Positions 1 through 8,492 of a stretch of 64,000 nucleotides of DNA are shown here, piece after piece. The position numbers were made by a program, and so were the translations under genes. The notes below the pieces were generated by a model. It had not been told where the DNA came from. It saw nothing but the letters and a program-made list of their open reading frames with translations, and searched no databases. Origin of the DNA: CAZIAK01 sp964537035 (GTDB taxonomy: Bacteria > Planctomycetota > B15-G4); the NCBI GenBank assembly GCA_964537035.1, contig CAZIAK010000008.1, forward strand, positions 62,001 through 126,000, written 5' to 3'. Numbering within the stretch: the stretch's first letter is position 1; every line of letters starts with the position of its first letter.

Positions 1-1
1 G

Positions 2-235
2 GACGAGGCCAACGCAGGAGAGATCCGCGAGTTGTTGCACCGTGCGCTGACACAGCTCAGTCCGCGAGAGCGAGAGGCCTTCGTGCTGCGCGATCTCGAA
101 GGGCGCCCCACCCGAGAAGCCGCCGAGGTCCTGGGAGTGGGCGAGAGCACGGTGCGTTCGCTGCTCACCTTGGCCCGCCGCCGCCTGCGCCAGCTGCTCG
201 GTGATCGCCTCGCCTTGGGAGGCTCCGCCAGATGA
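2..235 (+). CDS. ECF-type RNA polymerase sigma factor, C-terminal part (5' end outside window)
   Basis: The frame is open from the first bases of the window, so only the C-terminal 77 residues are seen. They form a sigma-70 region 4 helix-turn-helix that recognises the -35 element: the segment around LSPREREAFVLRD is followed by TREAAEVLGVGESTVRSL and a basic tail. This is the standard end of extracytoplasmic-function sigma factors. The stop overlaps the ATG of the next gene by four bases (ATGA), which suggests translational coupling with a likely anti-sigma factor. The subgroup and signal cannot be judged without region 2. Confidence 0.85.
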   Translation, partial: DEANAGEIRELLHRALTQLSPREREAFVLRDLEGRPTREAAEVLGVGESTVRSLLTLARRRLRQLLGDRLALGGSAR

Positions 236-768
236 CCCGTCCCGACGCCCCCACGCTCCATGACGGCACGTCAGGCGACGGCGACCCGCTGGCCGAGCTG
301 CTTGCCGCCTGGCAGGAGCAACCCATCCCCGAGGCCACCCCTGATCTCGACGACTGTGACGACGAGACGCGGGCGGTGGTCGACTGGATGGCAGCGGCCT
401 GGGCAGCCCAACCCGTCCCAGCCGCTGCACCGCAACGCCCCACCCGCCGACTGCCGCGCTGGCCTCGCCGTGCTGACTGGCCCCTGCTGACGCGCCGCGC
501 CGCCGCCGCCCTGTTACTCGCGGGGCTCACCCTGACCCTGCTCTCCGGTCCCCGGCCATCCTCGGGGCGCGCAGGCTCCGGCCTGACCGCAGCAACGCAA
601 TCCACGAGCACGGGAGCCGGCGCCCAGGACGCTACAGCCACCGCCCCCTCCGCTCTCATCGACGCTCGCCCCGAGCCTCAGCTCGTCGCCGTGACCAACG
701 ACCAGATCGTCTTTCGCTCAGGCCCCGTGCGCCTGGTGCTGATCACCGACCACCTCGCGAGTGAGTGA
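232..768 (+). CDS. single-pass membrane protein, candidate anti-sigma factor
   Basis: A 178-residue protein with an acidic N-terminal half, one hydrophobic segment at about residues 89-105 preceded by Arg residues, and a Ser/Thr/Ala-rich periplasmic tail. It overlaps the sigma factor stop by four bases. Size, single central membrane helix and coupling to an ECF sigma factor are the usual arrangement of an anti-sigma factor that holds its sigma at the membrane. I see no zinc-binding HxxxCxxC motif, so it is not a classic ZAS-type anti-sigma. The role is inferred from position, not from a recognised domain. Confidence 0.6.
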   Translation: MTRPDAPTLHDGTSGDGDPLAELLAAWQEQPIPEATPDLDDCDDETRAVVDWMAAAWAAQPVPAAAPQRPTRRLPRWPRRADWPLLTRRAAAALLLAGLTLTLLSGPRPSSGRAGSGLTAATQSTSTGAGAQDATATAPSALIDARPEPQLVAVTNDQIVFRSGPVRLVLITDHLASE

Positions 769-806
769 CCGCTCACCACGCCCTCTCTAGTCTGAAGGAG
801 CCCGCC

Positions 807-1805
807 ATGTTGCTTCCCAAGCCCCTGCTTGTCCCGTTCGTCGCCATCGCGCTCTGGATCGTCTCGGCCACACCATGCCACGGCCAGAGCACCCAGGAGT
901 CAGGCCAGCGAGACCTGGGGGCAACGCCCTTGATGTCCGCGAGCGCCATGACCACAACCTTCTACTCGCCAGAGAACGTGAACCCGAGAGAGCTGGCCAA
1001 GTTGGCGCATGACATCCATGGGCGCAATATCAGCATCGAAGAGAAGGGCGGGCACTTCGCCACCCCGGTGCGCAACATCCAGACCCTCGGCGATGCCCTG
1101 CTGATCTACGAGGACGAGGCCGGCGCCCAACGCATCCTGGCCTGGTGTCGGCAGATCGATGCTGAGATGAAGGCTGACGAGGAGCCTGCCGAACAGGAGC
1201 TCACCGTCACCGAATGGCGACCCAAGCACATGAGCCTGATGACGGGCTACTCCTCGCTGGCCCCGTTCCATCGGAGTGTGCGAGAATTTCACGACGGCCA
1301 GTTCGTGTCCGAGAACCAGAACATCACCTTGCTCAAGGAGCAGGGCACCCTGGTCCTGCGCGACACCCCTCGGCAGATCGACAGCATGCTCGCCCTGCTC
1401 AACCGCGTCGATCTGCCTGAAGAGCAGTTGATGCTCACCGCCATGGTCATCACCGGGCAGCAAGACCCGGGGGTCGACCAAGGCGCCGTGCCCGCCGAGC
1501 TGAACCAGCACCTCGCCCAGATGGTGCCCTTCAGCTCGTTCCACACCGAGTCCATGGGCATGGTGCGCTCGTCGGCCCGCTCCCGTGACATCGAGATCGC
1601 CATGGACGAGGGCAACCGGCTCAAGATTCGCCCCGAGGTGTTCGACGCCGAGACCTCCACCCTCACCGCGGTGTGCGAGTTCGACTCGGTCAACGGCCTG
1701 TCCTTCGAGACCCGCACAACCATTCGCGCCGGCGAGTACACCGTGCTCGGCGCCAGCGGCAACCAGCCCCTTTTCTGCGTTCTGCGCATCGAACGCCTCC
1801 ACTGA
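807..1805 (+). CDS. exported protein with secretin-N-domain-like modules
   Basis: A 332-residue protein. An in-frame upstream ATG exists at 765, but the ATG at 807 follows a good Shine-Dalgarno (GAAGGAG, 6-nt spacing) and begins directly with a signal peptide that ends near HGQS. The middle part, around residues 180-205 (GTLVLRDTPRQIDSMLALL and following), resembles the short repeated N domains of secretins. The C-terminal segment containing YTVLGASGNQPLFCVLRI recalls the end of such domains. It is too short to be a complete secretin pore. It follows the sigma/anti-sigma pair and may be part of that regulon. The exact role is unknown. Confidence 0.6.
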   Translation: MLLPKPLLVPFVAIALWIVSATPCHGQSTQESGQRDLGATPLMSASAMTTTFYSPENVNPRELAKLAHDIHGRNISIEEKGGHFATPVRNIQTLGDALLIYEDEAGAQRILAWCRQIDAEMKADEEPAEQELTVTEWRPKHMSLMTGYSSLAPFHRSVREFHDGQFVSENQNITLLKEQGTLVLRDTPRQIDSMLALLNRVDLPEEQLMLTAMVITGQQDPGVDQGAVPAELNQHLAQMVPFSSFHTESMGMVRSSARSRDIEIAMDEGNRLKIRPEVFDAETSTLTAVCEFDSVNGLSFETRTTIRAGEYTVLGASGNQPLFCVLRIERLH

Positions 1806-1823
1806 GCCACACCGAGTGACGGC

Positions 1824-1867
1824 CAACGGCTGGTCTCTGCCCTTTTCAGGACGGAGGCCAGCCGTTG
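1824..1867. promoter_or_regulatory. inverted repeat between sigma-factor operon and zinc-uptake operon
   Basis: Two perfect 10-bp arms (CAACGGCTGG at 1824-1833 and CCAGCCGTTG at 1858-1867) are separated by 24 nt, just downstream of the stop at 1805. There is no clear T-run after the second arm. It may be a weak terminator for the upstream operon or an operator for the metal-uptake operon that starts at 1910. Confidence 0.4.
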
Positions 1868-1909
1868 TCGCTTGACAAGCACCGGGGCTCATCAGGCATC
1901 GTAGAGAGA

Positions 1910-2257
1910 ATGGCCCGTCTCGCCCTCACCGACCGCTTGCTGCGCACCGCCCTGGTCGTGCTGTGCCTGTTCGCGACCGGGCCGTTTCACGAGCTGCTCC
2001 ACGGCGAGATCATGGCCAACAGCGGTCAGCTCGAGTGGCATCGGGGCGATTGCGATCACCTGCCTGCGGCCAGCGAACATGGTGACTGTGCCTTTCTGGC
2101 TGCGGCCCAATTGCCCAGCTGGCTCGACCGACCGGCCCCCGTGGGTCTCTCGCCGCTCTCGTCGGTGCGACTGCTCTCCGTGTGGGACACGGCTGGCCAT
2201 CCCTCGCCCCTCAACACCCACCGCATCGGCGCCCGCGCTCCCCCGCGCACAGCCTGA
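1910..2257 (+). CDS. small His/Cys-containing exported protein at head of zinc operon
   Basis: 115 residues from the ATG at 1910 (GAGAGA just upstream); a TTG at 1865 would add 15 residues and is less likely. A hydrophobic N-terminal segment (about residues 8-24) is followed by potential metal ligands in HELLHGE, EWHRGDCDH and EHGDC. No known domain is recognised with confidence; size and context recall short DUF2946-like proteins near metal genes. It lies 80 bp upstream of the porin-like gene, in the same direction as the whole znu cluster. A periplasmic metal-handling role is inferred. Confidence 0.55.
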   Translation: MARLALTDRLLRTALVVLCLFATGPFHELLHGEIMANSGQLEWHRGDCDHLPAASEHGDCAFLAAAQLPSWLDRPAPVGLSPLSSVRLLSVWDTAGHPSPLNTHRIGARAPPRTA

Positions 2258-2337
2258 CGTCACCCTGTGGGCGATGCCTCACCGCCTCGCCCCCAGCCAT
2301 ACCGTGCCGCCACGCTACCGCTCCGGATGTACCCCCC

Positions 2338-3956
2338 ATGTCAGTCCACCGAACCGTGACGAGATCCGTCTCTCGCCGCCCCCGTTCTGTTGATCGTTTT
2401 TCTCCTCGCCGCCGCGCCCTTCTGCCTGCGCCGTGGCTCCGCTCGGCCAGCCTCACGGCTCTGCTCTGCCTGACCGCACCCTCGCTCAGTGCCCAGGAGG
2501 CCGACGTCGATGATCTTCGCGAGCAGCTCGAAGCTGCGCTCGCCACCATCGCCGAGCTGCAGCAACGGGTCACTCGCCTCGAAGGCCAGCAAGACGACGT
2601 CGACATCGCCGACGATCTCGAAGCCCAGCTGCAAGCCTTGCTCATCGACGAACCGAGCGAGCCCGTGCCCCCACGGCGAACCTTCTCGCCCAGCGCCACC
2701 AACCCCGCCATCGGCGTGTTCGTCGAGGCCCTCGCCGAGGGTGGCGACGCCGACGAGATCTTCGGCACGGGCGGCGATCGCTTCTCCCTGCGCGAGGTCG
2801 AGGTCAACTTCGCCCTGCCCATCTCCCCCTTCGCCGACGCGACGTTCGTCACTGCCTTTGAAGACCTGGGCTCGGGCGAGTTCGAGAGCAAAGTCGAAGA
2901 GGTCTACACCGACGTCTCCATCGGCGCCCTCACCGGCAGCGACTCGACCGCGGGCNNNNNNNNNNNNNNNNNNNNNNNNNNNNNNNNNNNNNNNNNNNNN
3001 NNNNNNNNNNNNNNNNNNNNNNNNNNNNNNNNNNNNNNNNNNNNNNNNNNNNNNNGGTCTACACCGACGTCTCCATCGGCGCCCTCACCGGCAGCGACTC
3101 GACCGCGGGCGTGCGCGTGGGGCGCTTCCGGCTGCCCTTCGGCATCGACAACAGGCTGCACACCCACGACCTGCCCCAATCCGACCGCCCCCTGGCGATC
3201 ACCCAACAGCTGGGCGCCGAGGGACTCATCGGCGACGGCCTGCTGCTCACCCTGCCCCTGGGCAGCAGCGAAAGCGCCGCAGGCCGGGTCTCGGCCACCA
3301 CCGCCGAGGTCGCACTGGTGAATGGTGATCTGTTCACCGGAGAGGAGGCCCTGCTCGGTGGGCTGGCCGACAGCGCCGGGCTCACCCTCGACAGTGACGC
3401 ACCCGTCCTCGTGGCTCGGGGCAGCCACTTCATCGAACTCGACCAGACCAGTGACATCGAGCTCGGAGCCAGCTGGATCACCGGGGTGGGCAGCCGGGCC
3501 GTGGTCACCGACGTGATGACCGAGATCGACCCGGAGGCCCTCTCCGTCGACCTCACCTGGCGCAGCCGCGACGACGAATCGGGCCAGGACAGCTGGCTGC
3601 TCTCCGCCCAGGGAGTGCGCACGGCGGTCGACTTCAATCAGGCGGCGACGCCAGGTTTTCCCACGGGGAACCAACGGAGCGACGGCTACTGGTTCACGGC
3701 CCAACGGCAGACCGGGGTGAACACGTATTGGGGACTCCGTGTCGGCAGCGCCGAAGTGCTGGGCGCCGACGACGACATCTCCGCCATCTCGCCCTACGTG
3801 AGCTGGTACGCCGACGAGTTCTTCCGCGTGCGCCTGCAGGGCCAACGCCTGCGGGGTCGCCTCGGAGGTCTACGCCGCACGGCCCACCGAGCCATGCTGC
3901 AGCTCTCCTGGAACTTCGGTGCCCACAAGCCCCACCCCTACTGGACCAACCGATGA
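2338..3956 (+). CDS. outer-membrane porin-like beta-barrel protein of the zinc-uptake operon (split by assembly gap)
   Basis: Starting at the ATG at 2338, a basic N-terminus and signal peptide (cleavage near LSAQEA) lead into a heptad-rich coiled coil (about residues 58-84, LREQLEAALATIAELQQRV) and then alternating beta-strand sequence of the kind found in phosphate-selective or OprO/P-like porins. The 100-N gap interrupts the gene, and the 55 bp before the gap are repeated after it. Deleting 155 bp restores one frame and a protein of 487 residues. The stop overlaps the znuA start by four bases. The barrel probably admits metal across the outer membrane. Its family was assigned by pattern only. 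Confidence 0.65.
2956..3055. other. assembly gap (100 N) with duplicated 55-bp flanks
   Basis: The 55 bases at 2901-2955 are repeated exactly at 3056-3110. This is what an unmerged k-mer overlap between two contigs leaves behind. The true gap is probably zero: collapsing the copies joins the porin reading frames. Confidence 0.9.
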
Positions 3957-5235
3957 CACCTCGCACAGCTGACAAGACAGTGAGCGTCCCCGGCCTCACG
4001 TTGCGGGTACCGCACGACCAGGCGCGGCCGCGGCTCCTGCGCTCCAGCGTCATCACCCTGGCCTGCATGCTCGTGGCCATGACGGCCTCCGCGTTGCCGC
4101 TCGCGCCGAGCGAGGCCGGCGCGGCCCCGCCGCTCAAGGTCATCGCCACCGTCCCCACCTACGGTGAGCTGGCTCGGGAGATCGGCGGCGATCTGGTGGA
4201 CGTCGTGGTGCTCTGCCGTCCCGGGCAAGACGTCCACTCGGTCTCCGCCACCCCGTCGATGATGGCCCGTTGCCGGGGCGCCGACCTGCTGCTGCACACG
4301 GGGCTGGACGCCGAGCTGTGGCTGCCCAACATGCTCCGCGGCTCGAGCAACAACGCGCTCCTGCCCGGCAATCCGGCTTCGATCGACCTGTCCAGCAAGG
4401 TGACCCTGAAACAAGTGCCCAGGAAGCTGAGCCGCGCGCAGGGCGACGTGCATGCGTTCGGCAACACCCATGTCTGGACCGATCCCCTGGCCGTGCGCGC
4501 CATGGCGGCCACCGTTCGCGACGCGCTCATCGCCGCCCTGCCCGACCACGCAGCAGAGATCACCGAGCGACACGGCGCGTTCCACCTGCGACTGACAAAG
4601 GCCCTGGTAGGCTGGCTCACGGAGGCGAAGGCCTTGCGTGGCCGACCGATCGTCGTCTACCACCCCTCCTGGGTCTATCTGCTCGATCGCCTGGGACTGA
4701 AGCAGATCGGCACCATCGAGCCCAAGCCCCGGGTCGCCCCCACCGCTCACCACCTCGACGAGCTGCTGGCCACCATGCAGCACGAGCGAGTGGCCGTGGT
4801 GATTCGTGAGCCGTACCAGTTTCCCGATGCGGCAGACTTCCTCGCCGAACGCAGCGNNNNNNNNNNNNNNNNNNNNNNNNNNNNNNNNNNNNNNNNNNNN
4901 NNNNNNNNNNNNNNNNNNNNNNNNNNNNNNNNNNNNNNNNNNNNNNNNNNNNNNNNATTCGTGAGCCGTACCAGTTTCCCGATGCGGCAGACTTCCTCGC
5001 CGAACGCAGCGAAGCCCAGGTGCTCGTGCTGTCCACTCACCCGGGCTATCCCGAGGGAGTCGACGGCATCGTCGAGCACTTTGCCTACAACATCGGCGCC
5101 CTGATCGCAGCCTACGCGCCACGGGCACAGTCGGCTGGCGAACCCGCGGCCAACGGCCAGGCCAACGATCAGGCCAACGGCCAGGCCAACAACGGCCGCA
5201 GCGATGAGCACGACAGCGGGAACGACAACGGGTGA
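3953..5235 (+). CDS. znuA: metal ABC transporter substrate-binding protein, zinc type (split by assembly gap)
   Basis: Periplasmic cluster A-1 solute-binding protein that captures Zn2+ (or Mn2+) for the ABC importer encoded next. The start is the ATG overlapping the porin stop. A hydrophobic segment at about residues 31-48 serves as signal peptide or anchor. Likely ligands are His95 in GQDVHS, His173 in GNTHVWTDP, His237 in VVYHPSW, and the acidic pair near the C-terminus (EGVDGIVEH). The 100-N gap at 4857 carries a 55-bp duplicate. Collapsing it restores a 375-residue protein. The C-terminus carries a low-complexity Gln/Asn/Gly tail (GQANDQANGQANNG). Strong operon context; the metal itself is inferred. 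Confidence 0.85.
4857..4956. other. assembly gap (100 N) with duplicated 55-bp flanks
   Basis: Bases 4802-4856 recur exactly at 4957-5011. Removing the N run and one copy (155 bp) restores the znuA frame, so the gap is most likely an artefact. Confidence 0.9.
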
Positions 5236-6056
5236 GCCGCGAGTCAAGCCAGCCAGCAGCGCACCACACACCCCCGAGCGCGGACAGCTCGGGTGTCTTG
5301 GTGCGCGCCGAGAACATCTCCTACCGCTACCGCAGGGAAGACGTGCTGCGCGACGTGAGTCTCTCGGTCCCCCGAGGTTCGGTCACGGCGCTGGTGGGCA
5401 GCAACGGCTCGGGCAAGACGACCTTTCTGCGCCTGGCCGTGGGCCTGTTGCGCCCCCGCAGCGGTCGCATCGTGCACCCCGCCGGGCTGCGACCCAAGGT
5501 GGGCTGGGTGCCCCAGGTCGACGACAGCGAGGTGCTCTATCCGGTCACCGCCCTGCAGGTCGTGCTCATGGGACTCACCCCGGGCCTGGGCTGGTTCGGG
5601 CGACGGGGCGCTGCGGGGAAGGAGCGCTCCTTGCGATCCCTGGCCCGCTTCGACGTGGCAGACCTGGCCTCCAAGCGCTTCCGCGACCTCTCCGGCGGAC
5701 AACGGCAGCGCATCCTCTTGGCCCGGGCCCTCGTCGACGAGCCCGAGCTGCTGGTGCTCGACGAGCCCGTGCGCGGCCTCGACTTCACCAGCGCTGTGGG
5801 ACTGGTGAAGACCATCACCGATCTGGCCAGCGAGCGCCAGCTGGCCGTGCTGGTCGCCACCCACAGCCTCGATCTGGTGGCCAACCACGCGGCCCAGGTG
5901 GCCCTGTTCAAGGAGGGTCGAGTGCAGGCTGGCCCGGTCGACGAGATCTTCAACGACGCCCTGCTCAGCGAGTACCACGACGCCGCCGTTCACGTGGGCA
6001 GGGTGGCCGGACATCGGGTGGTGGTGCCCGGGACCACACTGGGAGACGCGCCGTGA
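5232..6056 (+). CDS. znuC: zinc ABC transporter ATP-binding protein
   Basis: 274 residues from a GTG that overlaps the znuA stop (GTGA). All ABC ATPase motifs are visible: Walker A GSNGSGKT at residues 56-63, Q-loop VPQVDD near 95, signature LSGGQRQR at 153-160, Walker B LLVLDEP at 173-179, and the switch His in VATHS near 211. It powers import of the metal delivered by ZnuA through the ZnuB permease. Its stop in turn overlaps the permease start. The family (ZnuC/MntB/TroB) is certain; zinc rather than manganese is inferred from the cluster. Confidence 0.9.
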   Translation: MSRESSQPAAHHTPPSADSSGVLVRAENISYRYRREDVLRDVSLSVPRGSVTALVGSNGSGKTTFLRLAVGLLRPRSGRIVHPAGLRPKVGWVPQVDDSEVLYPVTALQVVLMGLTPGLGWFGRRGAAGKERSLRSLARFDVADLASKRFRDLSGGQRQRILLARALVDEPELLVLDEPVRGLDFTSAVGLVKTITDLASERQLAVLVATHSLDLVANHAAQVALFKEGRVQAGPVDEIFNDALLSEYHDAAVHVGRVAGHRVVVPGTTLGDAP

Positions 6057-7336
6057 GCAACTGGCTCGACGGCACCGCGCTGCAGGCCATCCCCGGGGCC
6101 GTCGAAGCGGGGCTCATCGCGGGAGTGCTCCTGCCCTGGCTGGGCATGTGGGTCGTCTTGCTGCGGGTGGTCTTTCTCGGCGTGACCCTGGCCCAGGTGG
6201 CCGCGGCGGGCGTGGCGCTCGGCCTCGTTCTCGACAGCCCGCCCCTGCCCATGGGGCTGGCCTTGACCCTGTTGGTCGTGGCCGGGGTGGTCCGCGCCGA
6301 CGGCAAGCAGTCGTCGCTCGCCGCGGATGGCAAGCTGGGCGCCCTCTTCTGCGTGGCCTCCGCCCTGGCCCTGCTCTTCGTCTCCCAGTCGCCCGCCGAT
6401 CTCGACGAAGTGCAGCACGTTCTCCATGGCAACCTGATCTATGCGGGCCGCGACGCCGTGCAGATCACCGCCATCACGCTGATCGCGGCGGTGGCCCTGC
6501 TGGGCGTCTTCTTCAAGCAGCTGCTGCTGGTAGGCTTCGACCGGGAGACCGCCCAGGCCCTGGGGCTGGCCACCCAGGGCTGGCTCTTGCTGCTCTTCGC
6601 CGTGCTGGCCACGGTGCTCACCGTCTCGATGCGCACCACCGGGTCGCTGCTGACCTTCGCCATGTTGCTGCTGCCTTCCCTGGCATCCCTGTCGTTGCGC
6701 CGCGGGCTCGTGGCCAGCTTCGGTCTGGCCAGCGCCCTGGGCGGCGTGGGCACCCTGGCCGGGCTGGCCTTGGCGGTGCACGCCGACCTCCATCTCGAAT
6801 CATCGATCACCGTCTGCCTGGCCGCGCTGCTGCCCCTCTGCGCTGCCTGGCGGCGTCACTGGCTGCTCGGCGCGGTGGCCGCAGCCCTGTGCTTCGCGGG
6901 CGGCTGGTCTTTGGGTGCAGAGCCCGTCGAAGCCGAACCCGGGCATGCCCATCACCACGAGTCAGACGTCGTGACCGAACTGAGCCAGCCCTGGCACGTC
7001 GACGTCGAGCTGTCCGCCGCCCAGGGCGCTGCCGACGACACGATCCAGGTCACCTGGCTGCTGACCATGAGCCGGCAGCCCGACGACAGCACCGTCCCCG
7101 ACGAGCTGTGGCTCATGCTCACCGGCGATGGCGTGTTTCACGAACACCGGCTCACAGACGAGCTGTCCCATCTGCCCCAGGGGACCACCACCTTGACCGG
7201 CACCTGCCTTGTGCCCAGCCTCGGCCCCACCCATCGCCTGGAGGGGCAGCTGTGGACTGGCTCGATGGAGAGCCTGGACGGCGCCCCCGTAGACCCAGAA
7301 CAAGGCGCCGTGCTCGGAGTCGACGTGGAGCCGTGA
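6053..7336 (+). CDS. znuB: zinc ABC transporter permease with His-rich linker and C-terminal extension
   Basis: 427 residues from a GTG overlapping the znuC stop. Residues about 10-285 form the multi-helix permease of the ABC-3 family (ZnuB/TroC). This family is usually near 260-290 residues, so this protein is about 140 residues too long. After the last helix comes PGHAHHHESD (His298-302) and then a soluble domain of roughly 120 residues (about 305-427) with beta-strand character, probably periplasmic. Codons continue without interruption, so the extension looks genuine. Its family is not recognised; metal buffering or docking of ZnuA is an inference. Confidence 0.85.
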   Translation: MSNWLDGTALQAIPGAVEAGLIAGVLLPWLGMWVVLLRVVFLGVTLAQVAAAGVALGLVLDSPPLPMGLALTLLVVAGVVRADGKQSSLAADGKLGALFCVASALALLFVSQSPADLDEVQHVLHGNLIYAGRDAVQITAITLIAAVALLGVFFKQLLLVGFDRETAQALGLATQGWLLLLFAVLATVLTVSMRTTGSLLTFAMLLLPSLASLSLRRGLVASFGLASALGGVGTLAGLALAVHADLHLESSITVCLAALLPLCAAWRRHWLLGAVAAALCFAGGWSLGAEPVEAEPGHAHHHESDVVTELSQPWHVDVELSAAQGAADDTIQVTWLLTMSRQPDDSTVPDELWLMLTGDGVFHEHRLTDELSHLPQGTTTLTGTCLVPSLGPTHRLEGQLWTGSMESLDGAPVDPEQGAVLGVDVEP

Positions 7337-7364
7337 CCCTGGCGGGACCGGGGCGCTCGCGCTG

Positions 7365-8492
7365 TCAGTCCAGGCTCACGGTGAGCAGGGTGCGGTCGTC
7401 GTCTGCGGGTCGACCGCCGCTATGGGCATCGACCGCGGCCATGATCGCGTCGAGCAGCTCGTGGCCGCTGAGGGGCTCGCCGGCCACGATGTCCCGCAGG
7501 CGCTGCAGGCCGAACAGCTCGCCCGCGCCCTCAGCCCTGGCTTCGGTCAGGCCGTCGGTGAAGAGCAGCAGGCCGCTGCCCGGTTCGATGTGGGCCCGGT
7601 GCTGCTCCCAGTCCATGTCGGGAAGGGCCGGCGAGATCACCGTGCCCGAGAGGCCCAGCTCGCTCACGTTGCGCTCGTCATCCCAGAGATAGGCCTTGGG
7701 GTGCCCGGCGTTGACCCACTCGAGGATGCGATCGTCCCGGGCGATGCGGGCGCAGAAGAGCGAGACGAAGCGGTCCTCGTCGAAGGGCCTGATGGCGTTG
7801 CGGATGCGCCGGGCCACTTCTAGCGGTTCGAAGCCATCCTCCCGCGTCGCCCGAAAAGCCGCCTTGACGATGCCCACCATCATGGCCGCCGACACACCGT
7901 GCCCCGACACGTCGGCGAGCATGACCGTGACCCGCCCGCGACCGGCGTCGACATAGTCGAGGAAGTCGCCGCTCATGTCCTCGCAGGGCTGCATGCGGGT
8001 GGCGATGGTCAGCCGCTGCAGGCGCCCGCTCTCAGGAGGCTGCAGTCCCACCTGAAAGGCTCGGGCTGCGGCCATCTCGGTCTGGAGCCGGTGCAAGTGG
8101 GCGGCGTTCTCTGCGGCCAGGCGACGCACGTCGAGGCAGCGCTCGACCAGGGTCAGCAGCACGTCCCGATCGAAGGGCTTGCGAATGAAGTAGAAGGCCT
8201 TCTCGCGGATCGAACGAATCAGCTGGGCGTCGAGCTCGTGCACCACGCCGGTCATGAAGATCACGTCGATGCCCGGGACCAGCGCGCGAAGCCGCGACGA
8301 CAGCTCGAAGCCGTCCATCTCGCCCATGCGGATGTCGAGCACGGCCAGGGCCGGGCCGAACGCCGCCGCCTGTTCGAGGGCCTCTTCGGCGCTGCGCAAG
8401 GCCAGCACTTCGTAGTGCGTGGCCAAGACCCGCTGGGCGCTGTGCAGCAACGCCCCGTCGTCGTCCACGATCAGGATGTGCGCCCGACTCAT
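7365..8492 (-). CDS. response regulator with PP2C (SpoIIE/RsbU-type) phosphatase domain
   Basis: 375 residues. An N-terminal receiver domain carries the acidic pocket Asp10-12, phospho-acceptor Asp53 in VLDIRMG and the conserved Lys of IRKPFD near 105. A short helical linker leads to a SpoIIE-type PP2C phosphatase domain (about 160-375) with SGDFLDY, MLADVSGHG, LLLFTDGLTEA and DDRTLL, which hold the metal-binding aspartates. Such proteins dephosphorylate anti-sigma-factor antagonists in partner-switching pathways when the receiver is phosphorylated. The ATG lies inside the end of the histidine kinase gene (four-base overlap), so the two form a kinase-effector pair. No antagonist gene is nearby. 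Confidence 0.88.
   Translation of the reverse strand: MSRAHILIVDDDGALLHSAQRVLATHYEVLALRSAEEALEQAAAFGPALAVLDIRMGEMDGFELSSRLRALVPGIDVIFMTGVVHELDAQLIRSIREKAFYFIRKPFDRDVLLTLVERCLDVRRLAAENAAHLHRLQTEMAAARAFQVGLQPPESGRLQRLTIATRMQPCEDMSGDFLDYVDAGRGRVTVMLADVSGHGVSAAMMVGIVKAAFRATREDGFEPLEVARRIRNAIRPFDEDRFVSLFCARIARDDRILEWVNAGHPKAYLWDDERNVSELGLSGTVISPALPDMDWEQHRAHIEPGSGLLLFTDGLTEARAEGAGELFGLQRLRDIVAGEPLSGHELLDAIMAAVDAHSGGRPADDDRTLLTVSLD

Noticed and set aside
5204..7336. Single 710-residue protein spanning znuC and znuB
   Set aside because: The first part is antiframe relative to the real znuC; the proper permease starts at the GTG at 6053 overlapping the znuC stop.
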